A DNA stretch of 64,000 nucleotides from Cryptosporangium arvum DSM 44712 (lineage in GTDB: Bacteria > Actinomycetota > Actinomycetes > Mycobacteriales > Cryptosporangiaceae). The notes beneath the pieces were generated by a model. The model did not search any database. It was given only the letters and a program-made list of their open reading frames with translations, and was not told the origin of the DNA. The number at the start of each line of letters is the position of its first letter. The stretch's first letter is position 1. Both the position numbers and the translations under genes were made by a program. Positions 22,930-31,498 of this stretch are shown here, piece after piece. The stretch is taken from NCBI RefSeq assembly GCF_000585375.1, contig NZ_KK073874.1, positions 2,728,001 to 2,792,000 of the forward strand. Reading direction: 5' to 3'.

Positions 22930-23633
22930 GGGGTCGCGAACAAGCCGGTCTCGGGCGGGAGGTCGGCGATCGAGTTCTCCAGCCGGTGGTGATGGGTGGC
23001 GGAGATGTCGAGCAGCAGCTTCGCGTCGCGGGCGGTGAAGGCGTCGAGCATGGCGTGGTGGTCGGCGTGCAGGGCGGTGCGTTCCTCGACGCCGATGTAG
23101 GCCATCGGCCGGCACGGCTCGGTGACGTTCCAGGCCGATTCGAGCACGTAGCGCAGCCGCTGCATGCCGGCCGGAGCGAGCAGCGCCATGTGGAACCGGC
23201 GGCTCTCGCGGTGGTAGCCGGCCGAGTCGTCGTCGGTCACCGCGCGTTCCAGCGCCGCGAGCGCCTCGGCCGCGCGCACGTCGTCGGCGTGATCGGCGGC
23301 CACCACGGCGGCGGCGAGCGCGGCCGCCTCCAGCACGCGGCGCACGACGTAGACCTCGCGCAGTTCGGCCAGCGTGAGCTGGGCGACGGTGTAGCCGGAG
23401 CGGGGACGGTGGTCGACCAGGCCTTCGCCGATCAGCGTCATCAGCGACTCGCGCACCGGGATCGGGCTGATGCCGAAGCGTTCCGCGACGTCGCCGACCG
23501 GGATCTGGACACCCGGCGGTACCTCGCCGGCGAGGATCACCCGGCGCAGTTCGTTGAGCACCTCGGCCTGGGAGGCGCCCGGTATCGCCGTGACTTTGCC
23601 CGCGAAATACGAGTGCCGTCTCTTGGGTGCCAT
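22926..23633 (-). CDS. GntR-family regulator (FadR/VanR type)
   Basis: A 235-residue regulator. The winged helix is at about residues 20-85 (EVLNELRRVILAGEVPPGVQ, then GDVAERFGISPIPVRESL and LVDHRPRSGYTVAQL), followed by an FCD ligand domain with metal-type His residues (HMALL, HADHHAMLDAF, ATHHHRLE). GGGGAGG precedes the ATG. It sits between a racemase gene and a GNAT gene in one operon, so it probably controls uptake and use of the permease substrate. FCD domains usually bind organic acids. Confidence 0.9.
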   Translation of the reverse strand: MAPKRRHSYFAGKVTAIPGASQAEVLNELRRVILAGEVPPGVQIPVGDVAERFGISPIPVRESLMTLIGEGLVDHRPRSGYTVAQLTLAELREVYVVRRVLEAAALAAAVVAADHADDVRAAEALAALERAVTDDDSAGYHRESRRFHMALLAPAGMQRLRYVLESAWNVTEPCRPMAYIGVEERTALHADHHAMLDAFTARDAKLLLDISATHHHRLENSIADLPPETGLFATP

Positions 23634-23713
23634 GTGCGCCTCCCCCCGCCGTTTTCCCTGAAGCAGTGGGGACACGGTAGGCCCGATCGGTTTCGCTCGT
23701 ATGTCGGTCGGGG

Positions 23714-24463
23714 TCAGATTGTTGCTCCTGTTTCGAGTGAGAACGAGCTGAGCAGCCCGGTGTAGGGCTTGGTCGGCGGCCGCGCGAACTCCAGCCGCGT
23801 GCTGGTCGTGAGCCCGAGCGCGACCAGGCTCTCCACCATCTTGGTGGCCGCGGCGACCCCGTCGACGACCGGCACGCCGACCGCCGCGCTGATCCGGGCG
23901 CACAGGTCGGCCATGCCCGCGCAGCCGAGCACGACGACGTCGGCGTCGTCCTCGGCGACCGCGCGGCGGCACTCCTCGGTGATGCGGTGTTCGGCGTTCG
24001 AGCCGGGCCGTTCCAAGTCGAGCACGGGGATCTCGCAGGCCCGCACCTGGCGGCACTGGGCCGCCAGACCGAACCGGGCGGCCAGTTCCCAGGCGCGCCC
24101 GGCCGTGCGGCTCAGCGTGGTCACGACGCTGAACGTCCGGCCGAGCAGCACCGCCGTGCGCATCGCGGCCTCGGCGATGCCGATCACCGGACCCCGGGCC
24201 AGCTCGCGGGCGGCGTCGACGCCGGGGTCGCCGAAGCAGCCGACCACGTAGCCGTCGACGCCGTCGCGTTCGCCCGCCGCCACGACCCGCAGCAGGCCGG
24301 GGACGGCGAGCGCCTCGTCGTAGTGGCTCTCGATCGAGGCCGGCCCCATCGGGGACGTGACGGCCTCGACCGTGGTGCCGACCGCGGCCACCGCTCGCGC
24401 GCACGCGCCCATCGTCGCGGTCATCGTCTCGGTGGTGTTGGGGTTCACGACCTGGATCCGCAC
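23714..24463 (-). CDS. Asp/Glu/hydantoin racemase
   Basis: A 249-residue cofactor-independent racemase. The start MRIQVVNPNTTETMT is characteristic of the hydantoin racemase branch, and the two catalytic cysteines are C76 (VGCFGD) and C181 (LGCAGM). It follows the permease gene by 28 bases, so both likely serve one pathway, such as allantoin or hydantoin use. No hydantoinase or allantoinase is in the window, so the precise substrate stays open. Confidence 0.9.
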   Translation of the reverse strand: MRIQVVNPNTTETMTATMGACARAVAAVGTTVEAVTSPMGPASIESHYDEALAVPGLLRVVAAGERDGVDGYVVGCFGDPGVDAARELARGPVIGIAEAAMRTAVLLGRTFSVVTTLSRTAGRAWELAARFGLAAQCRQVRACEIPVLDLERPGSNAEHRITEECRRAVAEDDADVVVLGCAGMADLCARISAAVGVPVVDGVAAATKMVESLVALGLTTSTRLEFARPPTKPYTGLLSSFSLETGATI

Positions 24464-24491
24464 TGATCCTCCCTGGAGGTTCCGACCGGAA

Positions 24492-26009
24492 TCAGCTCTC
24501 CGGCGAAGCCGCCGGAACCGTCGCCGGCGCGTGCACCGGGATCTGCGACTTCAGCCCGAGGTAGAGCGCGAACGCGATGCCGGCGCCGATGAACCAGCTG
24601 AACGCGGCCACGTCGGCCGAGGCGAGGAACACCACGAGCACGCCGATCACCGCCGCCACCGCCGTGGCCACGATCGCGACCGGGTTGTAGCCCTTCACGT
24701 AGTGGTAGGTCCCGTCGCGGCGCATCGTGTACAGGTCGTCGACCACGACCGTCTGCCGCTTGACCAGGTAGTAGTCCGCGATCAGCACCCCGTAGAGCGG
24801 GCCGATGAACGCACCCAGCACGTCCAGGGTGTAGTGGATCGTGTCCGGCGAGTTGTACAGGTTCCAGGGCGTGATCAGCACCGAGCCGATCGCCGCGATC
24901 ATGCCGCCGGCCCGCCAGCTGATCTTCTGCGGCGCGACGTTCGAGAAGTCGAACGCGGGCGAGACGAAGTTCGCGACGATGTTGATGCCGATCGTGGCGA
25001 TCATGAACGTCAGCGCGCCGAGCACGATCGCGAACGTGTTGTCGAGGCGGGCCACGGTCTCGACCGGGTCGGTGAGGATCTCCCCGAACACCGGCCGGGT
25101 CGCCGCCGCGGTCACCACGACGAGGATCGCGAACACCAGGAAGTTCACCGGCAGCCCGAGGAAGTTGCCCTTCTTCACGGCCCCGAACGTCGTGCCGTAC
25201 CGGGCGAAGTCGCCGTAGTTGAGCATCGGGCCGGAGAAGTACGAGACGACGAGCGCGATCGCGATGATCGTCTCCTGCCAGGCCGGCCAGCCGGTGAGCG
25301 TCTTGCCGCCCTCGGCCAGGTTGAAGTCCAGGTTGGACCAGCCGGCCTTCCAGACCAGGTAGGCCGCGAGCAGGAACATCACCAGGTAGACGGCGGGGCC
25401 GCAGAAGTCGATGAACTTCTTGATCGCCTCCATGCCGCGCCAGAACACGACCGCCTGCAGCACCCACATCACGCCGAACCCGAGCCAGCCCAGCGCCGAC
25501 AGCCCCAGGAAGCCGTGTTGGTCCACGTCGGCCCAGGGCGCGAGGCCGGGGTCGAGCCGCAGCGCGACCACGATGAGCGCGGCCGACGCCAGGTAGGTCT
25601 GGATGCCGTACCAGGCGACCGCGATCAGGCCCCGGATGATCGCCGGGATGTTGGCGCCGAGCACGCCGAACGGGATCCGCGAGGCCACCGGGTAGGGCGT
25701 GCCGGTGCGCTGGCTGGGCCGGGCGACCAGGTTGCAGAGGAAGTACACGATCGTGATGCCGATCAGCAGCGCGATCAGCACCTGCCAGGCCACCAGCCCC
25801 AGCGCGAACAGGCTGCCGGCCGTGAGGTAACCACCGACGCTGTGGACGTCGGACATCCAGAACGCGAAGAAGTTGTACGACGTCCAGTTCTGGTTCTTCA
25901 GCGGAGCGAGGTCCTCGTTGGCCAGCCGGGGGTCGTAGCCGGGCTTGATGATCCCGTCGCCGGCGGCGTGGCTGTGCGTGGTCTCCGCGGGTAAGGTCGT
26001 TTCGCTCAT
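24492..26009 (-). CDS. NCS1-family nucleobase/hydantoin permease
   Basis: A 505-residue transporter with about 12 membrane helices. NCS1 features include the N-terminal NEDLAPLKNQNWTSYNFFAF and the GSLFALGL, GIQTYLAS and YGVLIADYYLVKRQ segments. It would import purines, allantoin or hydantoins with Na+ or H+. The ATG at 26009 is chosen because GGAGGG lies just before it; upstream in-frame codons look non-coding. First gene of an operon with racemase, GntR regulator and GNAT enzyme. Confidence 0.9.
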   Translation of the reverse strand: MSETTLPAETTHSHAAGDGIIKPGYDPRLANEDLAPLKNQNWTSYNFFAFWMSDVHSVGGYLTAGSLFALGLVAWQVLIALLIGITIVYFLCNLVARPSQRTGTPYPVASRIPFGVLGANIPAIIRGLIAVAWYGIQTYLASAALIVVALRLDPGLAPWADVDQHGFLGLSALGWLGFGVMWVLQAVVFWRGMEAIKKFIDFCGPAVYLVMFLLAAYLVWKAGWSNLDFNLAEGGKTLTGWPAWQETIIAIALVVSYFSGPMLNYGDFARYGTTFGAVKKGNFLGLPVNFLVFAILVVVTAAATRPVFGEILTDPVETVARLDNTFAIVLGALTFMIATIGINIVANFVSPAFDFSNVAPQKISWRAGGMIAAIGSVLITPWNLYNSPDTIHYTLDVLGAFIGPLYGVLIADYYLVKRQTVVVDDLYTMRRDGTYHYVKGYNPVAIVATAVAAVIGVLVVFLASADVAAFSWFIGAGIAFALYLGLKSQIPVHAPATVPAASPES

Positions 26010-26329
26010 GAGCACCCTCCGTCGTCGAGGGCTCACGCTAGGCCCGGCAAATTGCGCCTCTATTGCCTTGCGGATATATCTGCCGCCGGGGGCCCGTGAA
26101 CCTTCCTCGATGCGGGCGCGTGTAGCCGGTGCAGTCCAGCCGGCTTGAGGGGCCCACCGTGACCGTCCTGAGCGTTTCACCCAGCGCGTTCGGCGTCGAC
26201 CGCGCCGTTCGACCCGTCCCCGACGTCTCGCCCCGCCGCCACAGTGGAAACGCCGCCCGGCGGCCGGAGGGGCCGGTGGCCTACAGTCAGGGGCTAACTC
26301 GGGAGACGGCGCAGCGAGGGGAGCGGCGG
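26010..26329. other. Divergent intergenic region with sigma-gene leader
   Basis: The 320-base gap between the permease and sigma-gene starts holds the permease Shine-Dalgarno and an AT-rich stretch at about 26050-26080 (likely permease promoter). It also holds the SigL-type promoter at 26097-26124 and an open frame from GTG 26129 that runs into the sigma gene. Apart from this frame no further gene is seen. Confidence 0.5.
26097..26124 (+). promoter_or_regulatory. SigL-type ECF promoter
   Basis: TGAACC (26097-26102), 16 bases, then CGTGTA (26119-26124). This is the pattern known for mycobacterial SigL promoters, and the downstream gene encodes a SigL-like sigma factor with an RslA-type anti-sigma, so autoregulation is likely. 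The predicted start of transcription (about 26131) coincides with a GTG codon in frame with the sigma gene. Confidence 0.75.
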
Positions 26330-26875
26330 ATGGTCCGAAGCGCTGGTCAGCGACAAGGCCCGGCCGGGAACGAGGCGCTGATTCGGTCGCTGTTCGCCGA
26401 ACACGGTCGGGCGTTGCTGGCCTACGTCACACGCTTGACCGAGGACCGCTCGCTCGCGGAGGACATCGTCCAGGAGACGATCCTGCGCGCCTGGCGCAAT
26501 CCGGACGTCATGGTGAACGGCAAGGGCTCGGTCCGTGGCTGGTTGCTCACGGTGGCGCGCAACATCGTCATCGACCAGAGCCGCGCCCGGGCGGCCCGGC
26601 CGACCGAGGTGCCGGAAGTGCCCTACAAGCCGCCGGTGGCGCGCGACCACGCCGACAACGTCGTCAACCAGATGGTCGTCATGGAGGCGTTGGAGCAGCT
26701 GCCCCCGGAGCACCGGGACGTGCTCGTCCAGATCTACCTCAAGGGCCGGACGATCAAGGAGGCCGCCGAGGCGCTCGGCGTGCCGGTCGGAACCGTGAAG
26801 AGCAGAACGTTCTACGCGCTGAGAACCTTGCGTGACGGCTTCGGTGGCCGCGACCTCGGGATGGTGACCCGATGA
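26330..26875 (+). CDS. ECF sigma factor, SigL-like
   Basis: A 181-residue sigma factor from the ATG at 26330, which has AGGGGAG just upstream. Region 2 is at about 18-85 (LFAEHGRALLAYVTRLTEDR, then LAEDIVQETILRAWRNPDV and VRGWLLTVARNIVIDQSRAR); region 4 is at about 118-172 (LEQLPPEHRDVLVQIYLKGR, then GVPVGTVKSRTFYALRTL). The same frame is open to GTG 26129, directly at the predicted start of the SigL-type transcript. A leaderless form with 67 extra residues is therefore possible. The stop overlaps the anti-sigma start (ATGA). The factor is expected to respond to a signal through its zinc-type anti-sigma. Confidence 0.9.
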   Translation: MVRSAGQRQGPAGNEALIRSLFAEHGRALLAYVTRLTEDRSLAEDIVQETILRAWRNPDVMVNGKGSVRGWLLTVARNIVIDQSRARAARPTEVPEVPYKPPVARDHADNVVNQMVVMEALEQLPPEHRDVLVQIYLKGRTIKEAAEALGVPVGTVKSRTFYALRTLRDGFGGRDLGMVTR

Positions 26876-27582
26876 CCGCGCCGCACGGACACGTCGACAT
26901 CGCCGGTTACCTGTTCGGCCTGCTCGACCCGGTCGAGTTCCGGCGGGTCGAGGAACACCTCGCCACCTGCGCCGCGTGCCGCCACGAGGTGACGGTGCTG
27001 CGTGAGATCGAGGACGCGCTCGACGAGGTGCCGCCGGAGCTGTTCCTGGACGGCCCCGACCCGCAGGCCGACCTGCTGCTGCAGCGGACGCTGCGGGCCG
27101 CACGCGCGGAGAGCGCCGGTCCGCGCCGATCGCGGGGGCGCTCCCTGGTGGCCGGTGCGGCGGCGGTGGTCGCGCTCGCGGCCGCGGTCGGCGGCGGGGT
27201 GGTGCTGGGCCGGGGCGGTGGATCGGAGACCCCGTCGGTCGCCCTCCCCTCGGAATCGGCGTCGGTGCAGGGAACCCGCAGCGGCTCGAACACCGATCCC
27301 GCGACCGGGGCCCGGATGACCGCGTCGGTCGTGCCCTCGACCGGCTGGGTACGGGTGAACGTCAAGCTCACCGGCATCAAGGTCGGTGAGGAGTGCGAGA
27401 TGGTCGTGCACAGCACCCACAGCGACCCGGTGCTCGCCGGCAGCTGGGTGATCTCGGAGAAGGCGGCGTCGATGCCGGGCGGGTGGCCCGTCACCGGCAA
27501 CGCCGCGGTCGCGCCGGAGGACGTCGACGCGATCGAGATCCGGACGACGGCCGGCCGCCATCTCGTCACCGTGGACTTCTGA
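26872..27582 (+). CDS. Zinc-type anti-sigma factor (RslA/RsrA-like)
   Basis: A 236-residue membrane protein. The N-terminal anti-sigma domain carries H29-x3-C33-x2-C36 (HLATCAAC), the zinc motif of ZAS proteins that can sense redox state. One membrane helix lies at about 88-108 (SLVAGAAAVVALAAAVGGGV), and the outside domain (about 140-236) resembles those of Streptomyces and mycobacterial anti-sigma-L proteins. Coupled to the sigma gene by an ATGA overlap. It should hold the sigma factor at the membrane until an oxidative or envelope signal releases it. Confidence 0.9.
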   Translation: MTAPHGHVDIAGYLFGLLDPVEFRRVEEHLATCAACRHEVTVLREIEDALDEVPPELFLDGPDPQADLLLQRTLRAARAESAGPRRSRGRSLVAGAAAVVALAAAVGGGVVLGRGGGSETPSVALPSESASVQGTRSGSNTDPATGARMTASVVPSTGWVRVNVKLTGIKVGEECEMVVHSTHSDPVLAGSWVISEKAASMPGGWPVTGNAAVAPEDVDAIEIRTTAGRHLVTVDF

Positions 27583-27619
27583 CGGCGCCTACCTCCCCGG
27601 ACGCCGAGCCGGGGATCGG

Positions 27620-27625
27620 TAGGGT
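27620..27625 (+). promoter_or_regulatory. Likely -10 element for the leaderless gene at 27633
   Basis: TAGGGT lies seven bases before the GTG at 27633, with no Shine-Dalgarno between. This matches the TANNNT-N6/7-start pattern seen at several other genes in the window. Confidence 0.45.
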
Positions 27626-27632
27626 CGTTCAG

Positions 27633-28415
27633 GTGTCCGATACCGTGTCGCACCACCCCGCCGCCGAGGCCCCGGCCGTCGACGAGGACGCGGGCGGGCT
27701 CGCGTTCGTCGGGGAGTCGATGGGCGAGGAGCCGCCACCTCGTCGCCGGCGGCGCTGGTTGGTGTTGCTGCTGGTCGCCGCGCTCGCGGTGCCGGGCGTG
27801 GTCTGTGTCGGTTTCGCGGCGTCGTTCAGCAGCGTCGTGCACCGCGACCCACCACCGGACCTGGAGTCACCCGCGGTCATCGGCGCGCACGAGGACACCG
27901 TCCGCCTGGTCACGGCCGCGCTCACCACCGCGACCCCGGCGGGCACGACACCGGTCACGACCGCGCGGTACGACGCGTGCGTCCGGGGCTCACGTCAGCT
28001 GAAGGCGTGGGACGACTTCGACTGGGTGTGCGCGACCCGCGGCGCCGCCGTGCTGAGCCTCCCGGCAGCCGACCTGCGCGCCACGCTGTCGGCCGAGCGC
28101 TCCCGGCTGGCCGCGGCCGGCTGGACCGTCGTCGCCGACCGTCTCGACGCGCGTTTCGCCTCCGCCGAGGAGCGCGCGTGGAACGTCGTCGAGCTGGACC
28201 GGGACGGCGTCCGCCTCGCGCTCTCCTACGGCCCGGCCGACCGCGCGTTCGCCGGGGACTGCGTGCTGCTGCAGAAGGTGGACGTGAGCGCGTGGGCCAC
28301 CCCGAACTGGGAGGTCGGCTCGCCGGCGCTCGACGGTGCCGCCCTCGACGCCGCCCTCCGCCCCGGGGTCGCGCTCGTGCTGGTCACGGCCCAGCGGGTG
28401 TGGTTCGCGAACTGA
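27633..28415 (+). CDS. Single-pass membrane protein, function unknown
   Basis: A 260-residue protein I do not recognise. An acidic cytoplasmic N-terminus (1-34) ends in PPPRRRRR, followed by one membrane helix at about 42-63 (WLVLLLVAALAVPGVVCVGF) and an outside domain with cysteines near C113, C129 and C211 that could form disulphides. TAGGGT seven bases before the GTG at 27633 suggests a leaderless transcript separate from the sigma operon. Its last 32 bases overlap the convergent epoxide hydrolase gene. Confidence 0.75.
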   Translation: MSDTVSHHPAAEAPAVDEDAGGLAFVGESMGEEPPPRRRRRWLVLLLVAALAVPGVVCVGFAASFSSVVHRDPPPDLESPAVIGAHEDTVRLVTAALTTATPAGTTPVTTARYDACVRGSRQLKAWDDFDWVCATRGAAVLSLPAADLRATLSAERSRLAAAGWTVVADRLDARFASAEERAWNVVELDRDGVRLALSYGPADRAFAGDCVLLQKVDVSAWATPNWEVGSPALDGAALDAALRPGVALVLVTAQRVWFAN

Positions 28416-29610
28416 CGTTCGTCCTCGGGGCCGGCCCGAGCCCAGGCTCGTTCTCCGTGCCCACGGTCGCCGGGCCGCTCGACGTGCCCTGACCCCGCAC
28501 CAGGTCGAAGAACGTCACCAGCTCGGCGGTGAAGAGCTCCGGCTGCTCGAACGCCGCGAAGTGGCCACCGCGATCGAGCTCGTTCCAGTGCCGGATGTCG
28601 GCGAACCGCCGCTCCGCCCACCGCCGTGAGGCCCGGGGGTTCTCCTTCGGGAAGATCGAGCACCCGGTCGGGACCCGGACCACGTCGGGCGTCGCGCTGG
28701 TGAACCACTGCTGCACGGTCGCGAAGCTCTCCCAGTACAGCCGCGCGGACGACGCCCCGGTGCCGGGCAGCCAGTAGAGCATCAGGTTGTCGAGCAGGTC
28801 GTCGCGGCTCAGCGCGTCGCCGTCGCTCCACGCGTGGAACTTCTCGACGATCCACGCGCACAGCGCGACCGGCGAGTCGACCAGCCCGTAGCCGACGGTC
28901 TGGGGCCGGGTCGAGTGTTCGAGCGAGTAGCCGTCCTCGGTCTTCCGCGCCCGTTCCAGGTCGGCCAGCGCGGCCCGCTCGGCCGGTGTGAGGTCGTCGA
29001 ACGTGGCCGGGTCCGGCGCGGCCAGCGGCGGCACCAGGTGGATCCCGGCCAGGTGCGCCGGGTCGCGGTGGGCCAGCACCGTGCTGACGCTCGTGCCCCA
29101 GTCGCTCCCGGCGGCGCCGTACCGCTGGTAGCCCAGGCGGGCCATCAGCTGCGCCCAGGCGTCGGCGATGCGGTCGATGCCCCAGCCCGGGCCGACCGGC
29201 TTGCCGCTGAAGCCGTACCCGGGCAGCGACGGCACGACGACGTGGAAGCCGGCGTCGGTGAGCGGGCCGACGACTTTCAGGTACTCGACGACCGAGCCGG
29301 GCCAGCCGTGCGTGAGCACCAGCGGCAGGGCGTCGGGACGCGGCGAGCGGGCGTGCAGGAAATGGATGCTCAGACCGTCGATCTCGGTGCGGAACTGCGG
29401 GACGGCGTTGAGCCGGGCCTCGGTGGCGCGCCAGTCGTAGTCCTCTGCCCAATAGCGACAAAGCTCGCGAAGATGTTCGAGTGGGACGCCCTGCGACCAG
29501 TCGCCGACGGTCTCCGGTTCGGGCCAGCGCGTCCGGCGGAGGCGGTCGCGGAGGTCGTCCAGGTCGGCGTCGGGTACGGCTATAACGAGCGGATGGATGG
29601 CAGCGGGCAT
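28384..29610 (-). CDS. Epoxide hydrolase, microsomal type (alpha/beta hydrolase)
   Basis: A 408-residue alpha/beta hydrolase with the N-terminal EHN meander (about 1-110; RLRRTRWPEPETVGDWSQG, LCRYWAEDYDWR) followed by the hydrolase core. HGWPGS forms the oxyanion region and the nucleophile elbow is GSDWGTS. The late His lies in ELDRGGHFAAFEQPE. Such enzymes open epoxides to diols. Residues past about 385 are a variable Pro/Thr-rich tail that overlaps the convergent gene. No clear Shine-Dalgarno is visible. Confidence 0.92.
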   Translation of the reverse strand: MPAAIHPLVIAVPDADLDDLRDRLRRTRWPEPETVGDWSQGVPLEHLRELCRYWAEDYDWRATEARLNAVPQFRTEIDGLSIHFLHARSPRPDALPLVLTHGWPGSVVEYLKVVGPLTDAGFHVVVPSLPGYGFSGKPVGPGWGIDRIADAWAQLMARLGYQRYGAAGSDWGTSVSTVLAHRDPAHLAGIHLVPPLAAPDPATFDDLTPAERAALADLERARKTEDGYSLEHSTRPQTVGYGLVDSPVALCAWIVEKFHAWSDGDALSRDDLLDNLMLYWLPGTGASSARLYWESFATVQQWFTSATPDVVRVPTGCSIFPKENPRASRRWAERRFADIRHWNELDRGGHFAAFEQPELFTAELVTFFDLVRGQGTSSGPATVGTENEPGLGPAPRTNVSSRTTPAGP

Positions 29611-29739
29611 AAGGTTCAGTGTTGCCGGAGTTGGACTCCGGGAACGCTGTGAACCAGAACTCGTCGCCCGACGTGTTCACCTGGTGAAATTCTGCTCCTC
29701 GCATTTCGTCCCGGCCCCGATAGTGGAAGGTGGTGACCG

Positions 29740-30393
29740 GTGACCGCGACCGCACCAGCGACCGTGCGTGTTCTCGCCCGGGCCAAGCTCCCGACCCGGC
29801 ACGGCGTTTTCGACGCCGTCTGTTTCTCCGGTGCTGACGACGTCGAACACCTGGCTCTCTCGATGCGGACGCCACCCGCCGCGCCTCCGGACCCCGAACC
29901 GCCACTGATCCGGGTGCACTCGGAGTGCCTGACCGGCGAGGCGCTCGGGTCCCAGCGGTGCGACTGCGGCCCCCAGCTGGACACCGCGCTCGCGCTGATC
30001 GCCGAGGAGGGCCGCGGAATGGTCCTCTACCTGCGCGGACACGAGGGCCGGGGGATCGGCCTGGCGCAGAAGATCCGGGCCTACGCGCTGCAGGAGGCCG
30101 GGCTCGACACGGTCGAGGCCAACCTGGAGCTCGGTGAGCCGGTCGACCGCCGCAGCTACGGCCCGGCGGCGGCGTACCTGCGCCAGATCGGCGTCGAGCA
30201 GGTCCGGCTGCTGACCAACAACCCCGACAAGGTGGCCGCGTTACGCGCGGCCGGCATCGGGATCGCCGAGGTGCACGCGATGCCGGCGGCGCCGCTCCCG
30301 GCCAACGAGGCCTACCTCGCGACCAAAACGCAGAAGATGGGCCACCGGGGTCTGCGCCCTGGCGAGGAACCGCTCTCGTACTCCGCGGACTGA
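29740..30393 (+). CDS. ribA: GTP cyclohydrolase II, stand-alone
   Basis: A 217-residue GTP cyclohydrolase II. It converts GTP to the pyrimidine precursor of riboflavin, formate and pyrophosphate. Zinc ligands C63, C74 and C76 (SECLTGEALGSQRCDCG) are present, as are GRGIGL and the LTNNP segment. It lacks a fused DHBP synthase domain, and no other rib gene is near. A GGAAGG site precedes the GTG. In a flavoenzyme-rich region it could boost flavin supply, or serve a special pterin or deazaflavin route; neither is shown. No FMN riboswitch was found upstream. Confidence 0.93.
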   Translation: MTATAPATVRVLARAKLPTRHGVFDAVCFSGADDVEHLALSMRTPPAAPPDPEPPLIRVHSECLTGEALGSQRCDCGPQLDTALALIAEEGRGMVLYLRGHEGRGIGLAQKIRAYALQEAGLDTVEANLELGEPVDRRSYGPAAAYLRQIGVEQVRLLTNNPDKVAALRAAGIGIAEVHAMPAAPLPANEAYLATKTQKMGHRGLRPGEEPLSYSAD

Positions 30394-30406
30394 CGAACGA
30401 CGCGAC

Positions 30407-30436
30407 GGGCGGGTCACGGGCTTCCGTGGCCCGCCC
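30407..30436 (+). terminator. Terminator hairpin after ribA
   Basis: A 13-base stem (30407-30419 with 30424-30436, one G-T pair) around GCTT starts 14 bases after the ribA stop. It is GC-rich without a clear T tract. Confidence 0.6.
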
Positions 30437-30455
30437 GAGTCGTGTGACCTCACTC

Positions 30456-30486
30456 TCTTACGCACCCGGGGGAGGAGCGCGTAAGA
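30456..30486 (+). promoter_or_regulatory. Inverted repeat next to the DUF2889 ribosome site
   Basis: TCTTACGC (30456-30463) and GCGTAAGA (30479-30486) are perfect complements separated by 15 bases. The right arm ends where AAGGAGGG, the only Shine-Dalgarno, begins. It may be an operator or a hairpin that gates translation. Confidence 0.45.
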
Positions 30487-30493
30487 AGGAGGG

Positions 30494-31471
30494 ATGCACC
30501 CGCGTCACGGGATCCACCGGCCGACGTCCGGGAGCCCGGGCCGGCGCCCCGGTTCGGTGCGGCGGACGAGCACCGTGGACATGCTGCGACCCGACGGGCT
30601 GCCCGGTGCGGTCGTCGTCGACGCGCGGGCCCGGGACCTGCGGACCGACCCGGACGGGAACCCGGTCGCGGCCGAGACCCACCTGTCGGCCGAGATCGAC
30701 TACCACGGCGGCTGGCGGCTGACGGCCCTCTGCGCCGACCCGCCCGACGGCCGGCTCACGGAGCTGCTCGGGGCGTCGGTGGCCGCGGGGTTCCGCCGCC
30801 GGGTGCAGGAGGTGCTGCCCGAGCAGTACGCCGACGCCAGCCGGCTGCACCTGCTGCTCGACGACTTCCCGGTGGCGACGCTGGTGAGCGGCGTCGCGTT
30901 CGGCGCGGTTCCGGTCGGCGGAGACGGTCCGGTGCACCTGCCCCAGACCGACCTCTGCTCCGGCTGGCGCAGCGACGGCACGATCATGCTGGAGATCACC
31001 CGCGACCGGATCGTCCCCGCGGTGACCGGCCCGGAGGCCCCCGACCTGGCGTCCGCGGACGACCTGGCCTGGCACGAGCGGCCGCCATTGACGCCGCTCG
31101 CCCTGCGCCGGGCGCGCCGGCTGGACGTCTGGGACGAGGACGGGGTACTGCGGCTGGACAGCCTGTACCGGGATTCGCACGTCGACGCGGACGGGCACGA
31201 GACGGTCGTCCACGAGTACACGCTGAGTGGTCGCGTCGACCCGGACGACTTCCGGATCGTGGACGTCGTCGCGACCCCGCGGGTGCTGCCGTGGATCGAG
31301 TGCCCGTCCGCGGCCGCGAGCGCCCAGCGCCTGGCCGGGCGGCCGGTGCGTGAGCTGCGGCCGGCCGTGCGTCGCGAATTCACCGGTGTGTCGACGTGCA
31401 CGCACCTCAACGACCAGATGCGACAGCTGGCGGACGTCCCGGCGCTGGTGTGGTTTTCCGCAGTGCGCTGA
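30494..31471 (+). CDS. DUF2889-containing protein
   Basis: A 325-residue protein. The start (SVRRTSTVDMLRPDG) and the end (STCTHLNDQMRQLADVPAL) match the two conserved ends of the DUF2889 family, whose function is unknown; the middle contains SLYRDSHVDADGHETVVHEY. The Shine-Dalgarno AAGGAGGG is almost directly against the ATG at 30494, which is unusually close, so a later start is possible, but no good in-frame Met exists before residue 30. Soluble, no membrane helix. The neighbouring two-component system has its own promoter. Confidence 0.8.
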   Translation: MHPRHGIHRPTSGSPGRRPGSVRRTSTVDMLRPDGLPGAVVVDARARDLRTDPDGNPVAAETHLSAEIDYHGGWRLTALCADPPDGRLTELLGASVAAGFRRRVQEVLPEQYADASRLHLLLDDFPVATLVSGVAFGAVPVGGDGPVHLPQTDLCSGWRSDGTIMLEITRDRIVPAVTGPEAPDLASADDLAWHERPPLTPLALRRARRLDVWDEDGVLRLDSLYRDSHVDADGHETVVHEYTLSGRVDPDDFRIVDVVATPRVLPWIECPSAAASAQRLAGRPVRELRPAVRREFTGVSTCTHLNDQMRQLADVPALVWFSAVR

Positions 31472-31486
31472 CGCCGGGCCGAGCCG

Positions 31487-31492
31487 TACGGT
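31487..31492 (+). promoter_or_regulatory. Likely -10 element for the leaderless histidine kinase gene
   Basis: TACGGT lies six bases before the ATG at 31499, and no ribosome site intervenes. Confidence 0.45.
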
Positions 31493-31498
31493 CGAGGG

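Noticed and set aside
29611-29739. FMN riboswitch before the GTP cyclohydrolase II gene
   Set aside because: The conserved RFN element segments could not be found in the 129-base gap.
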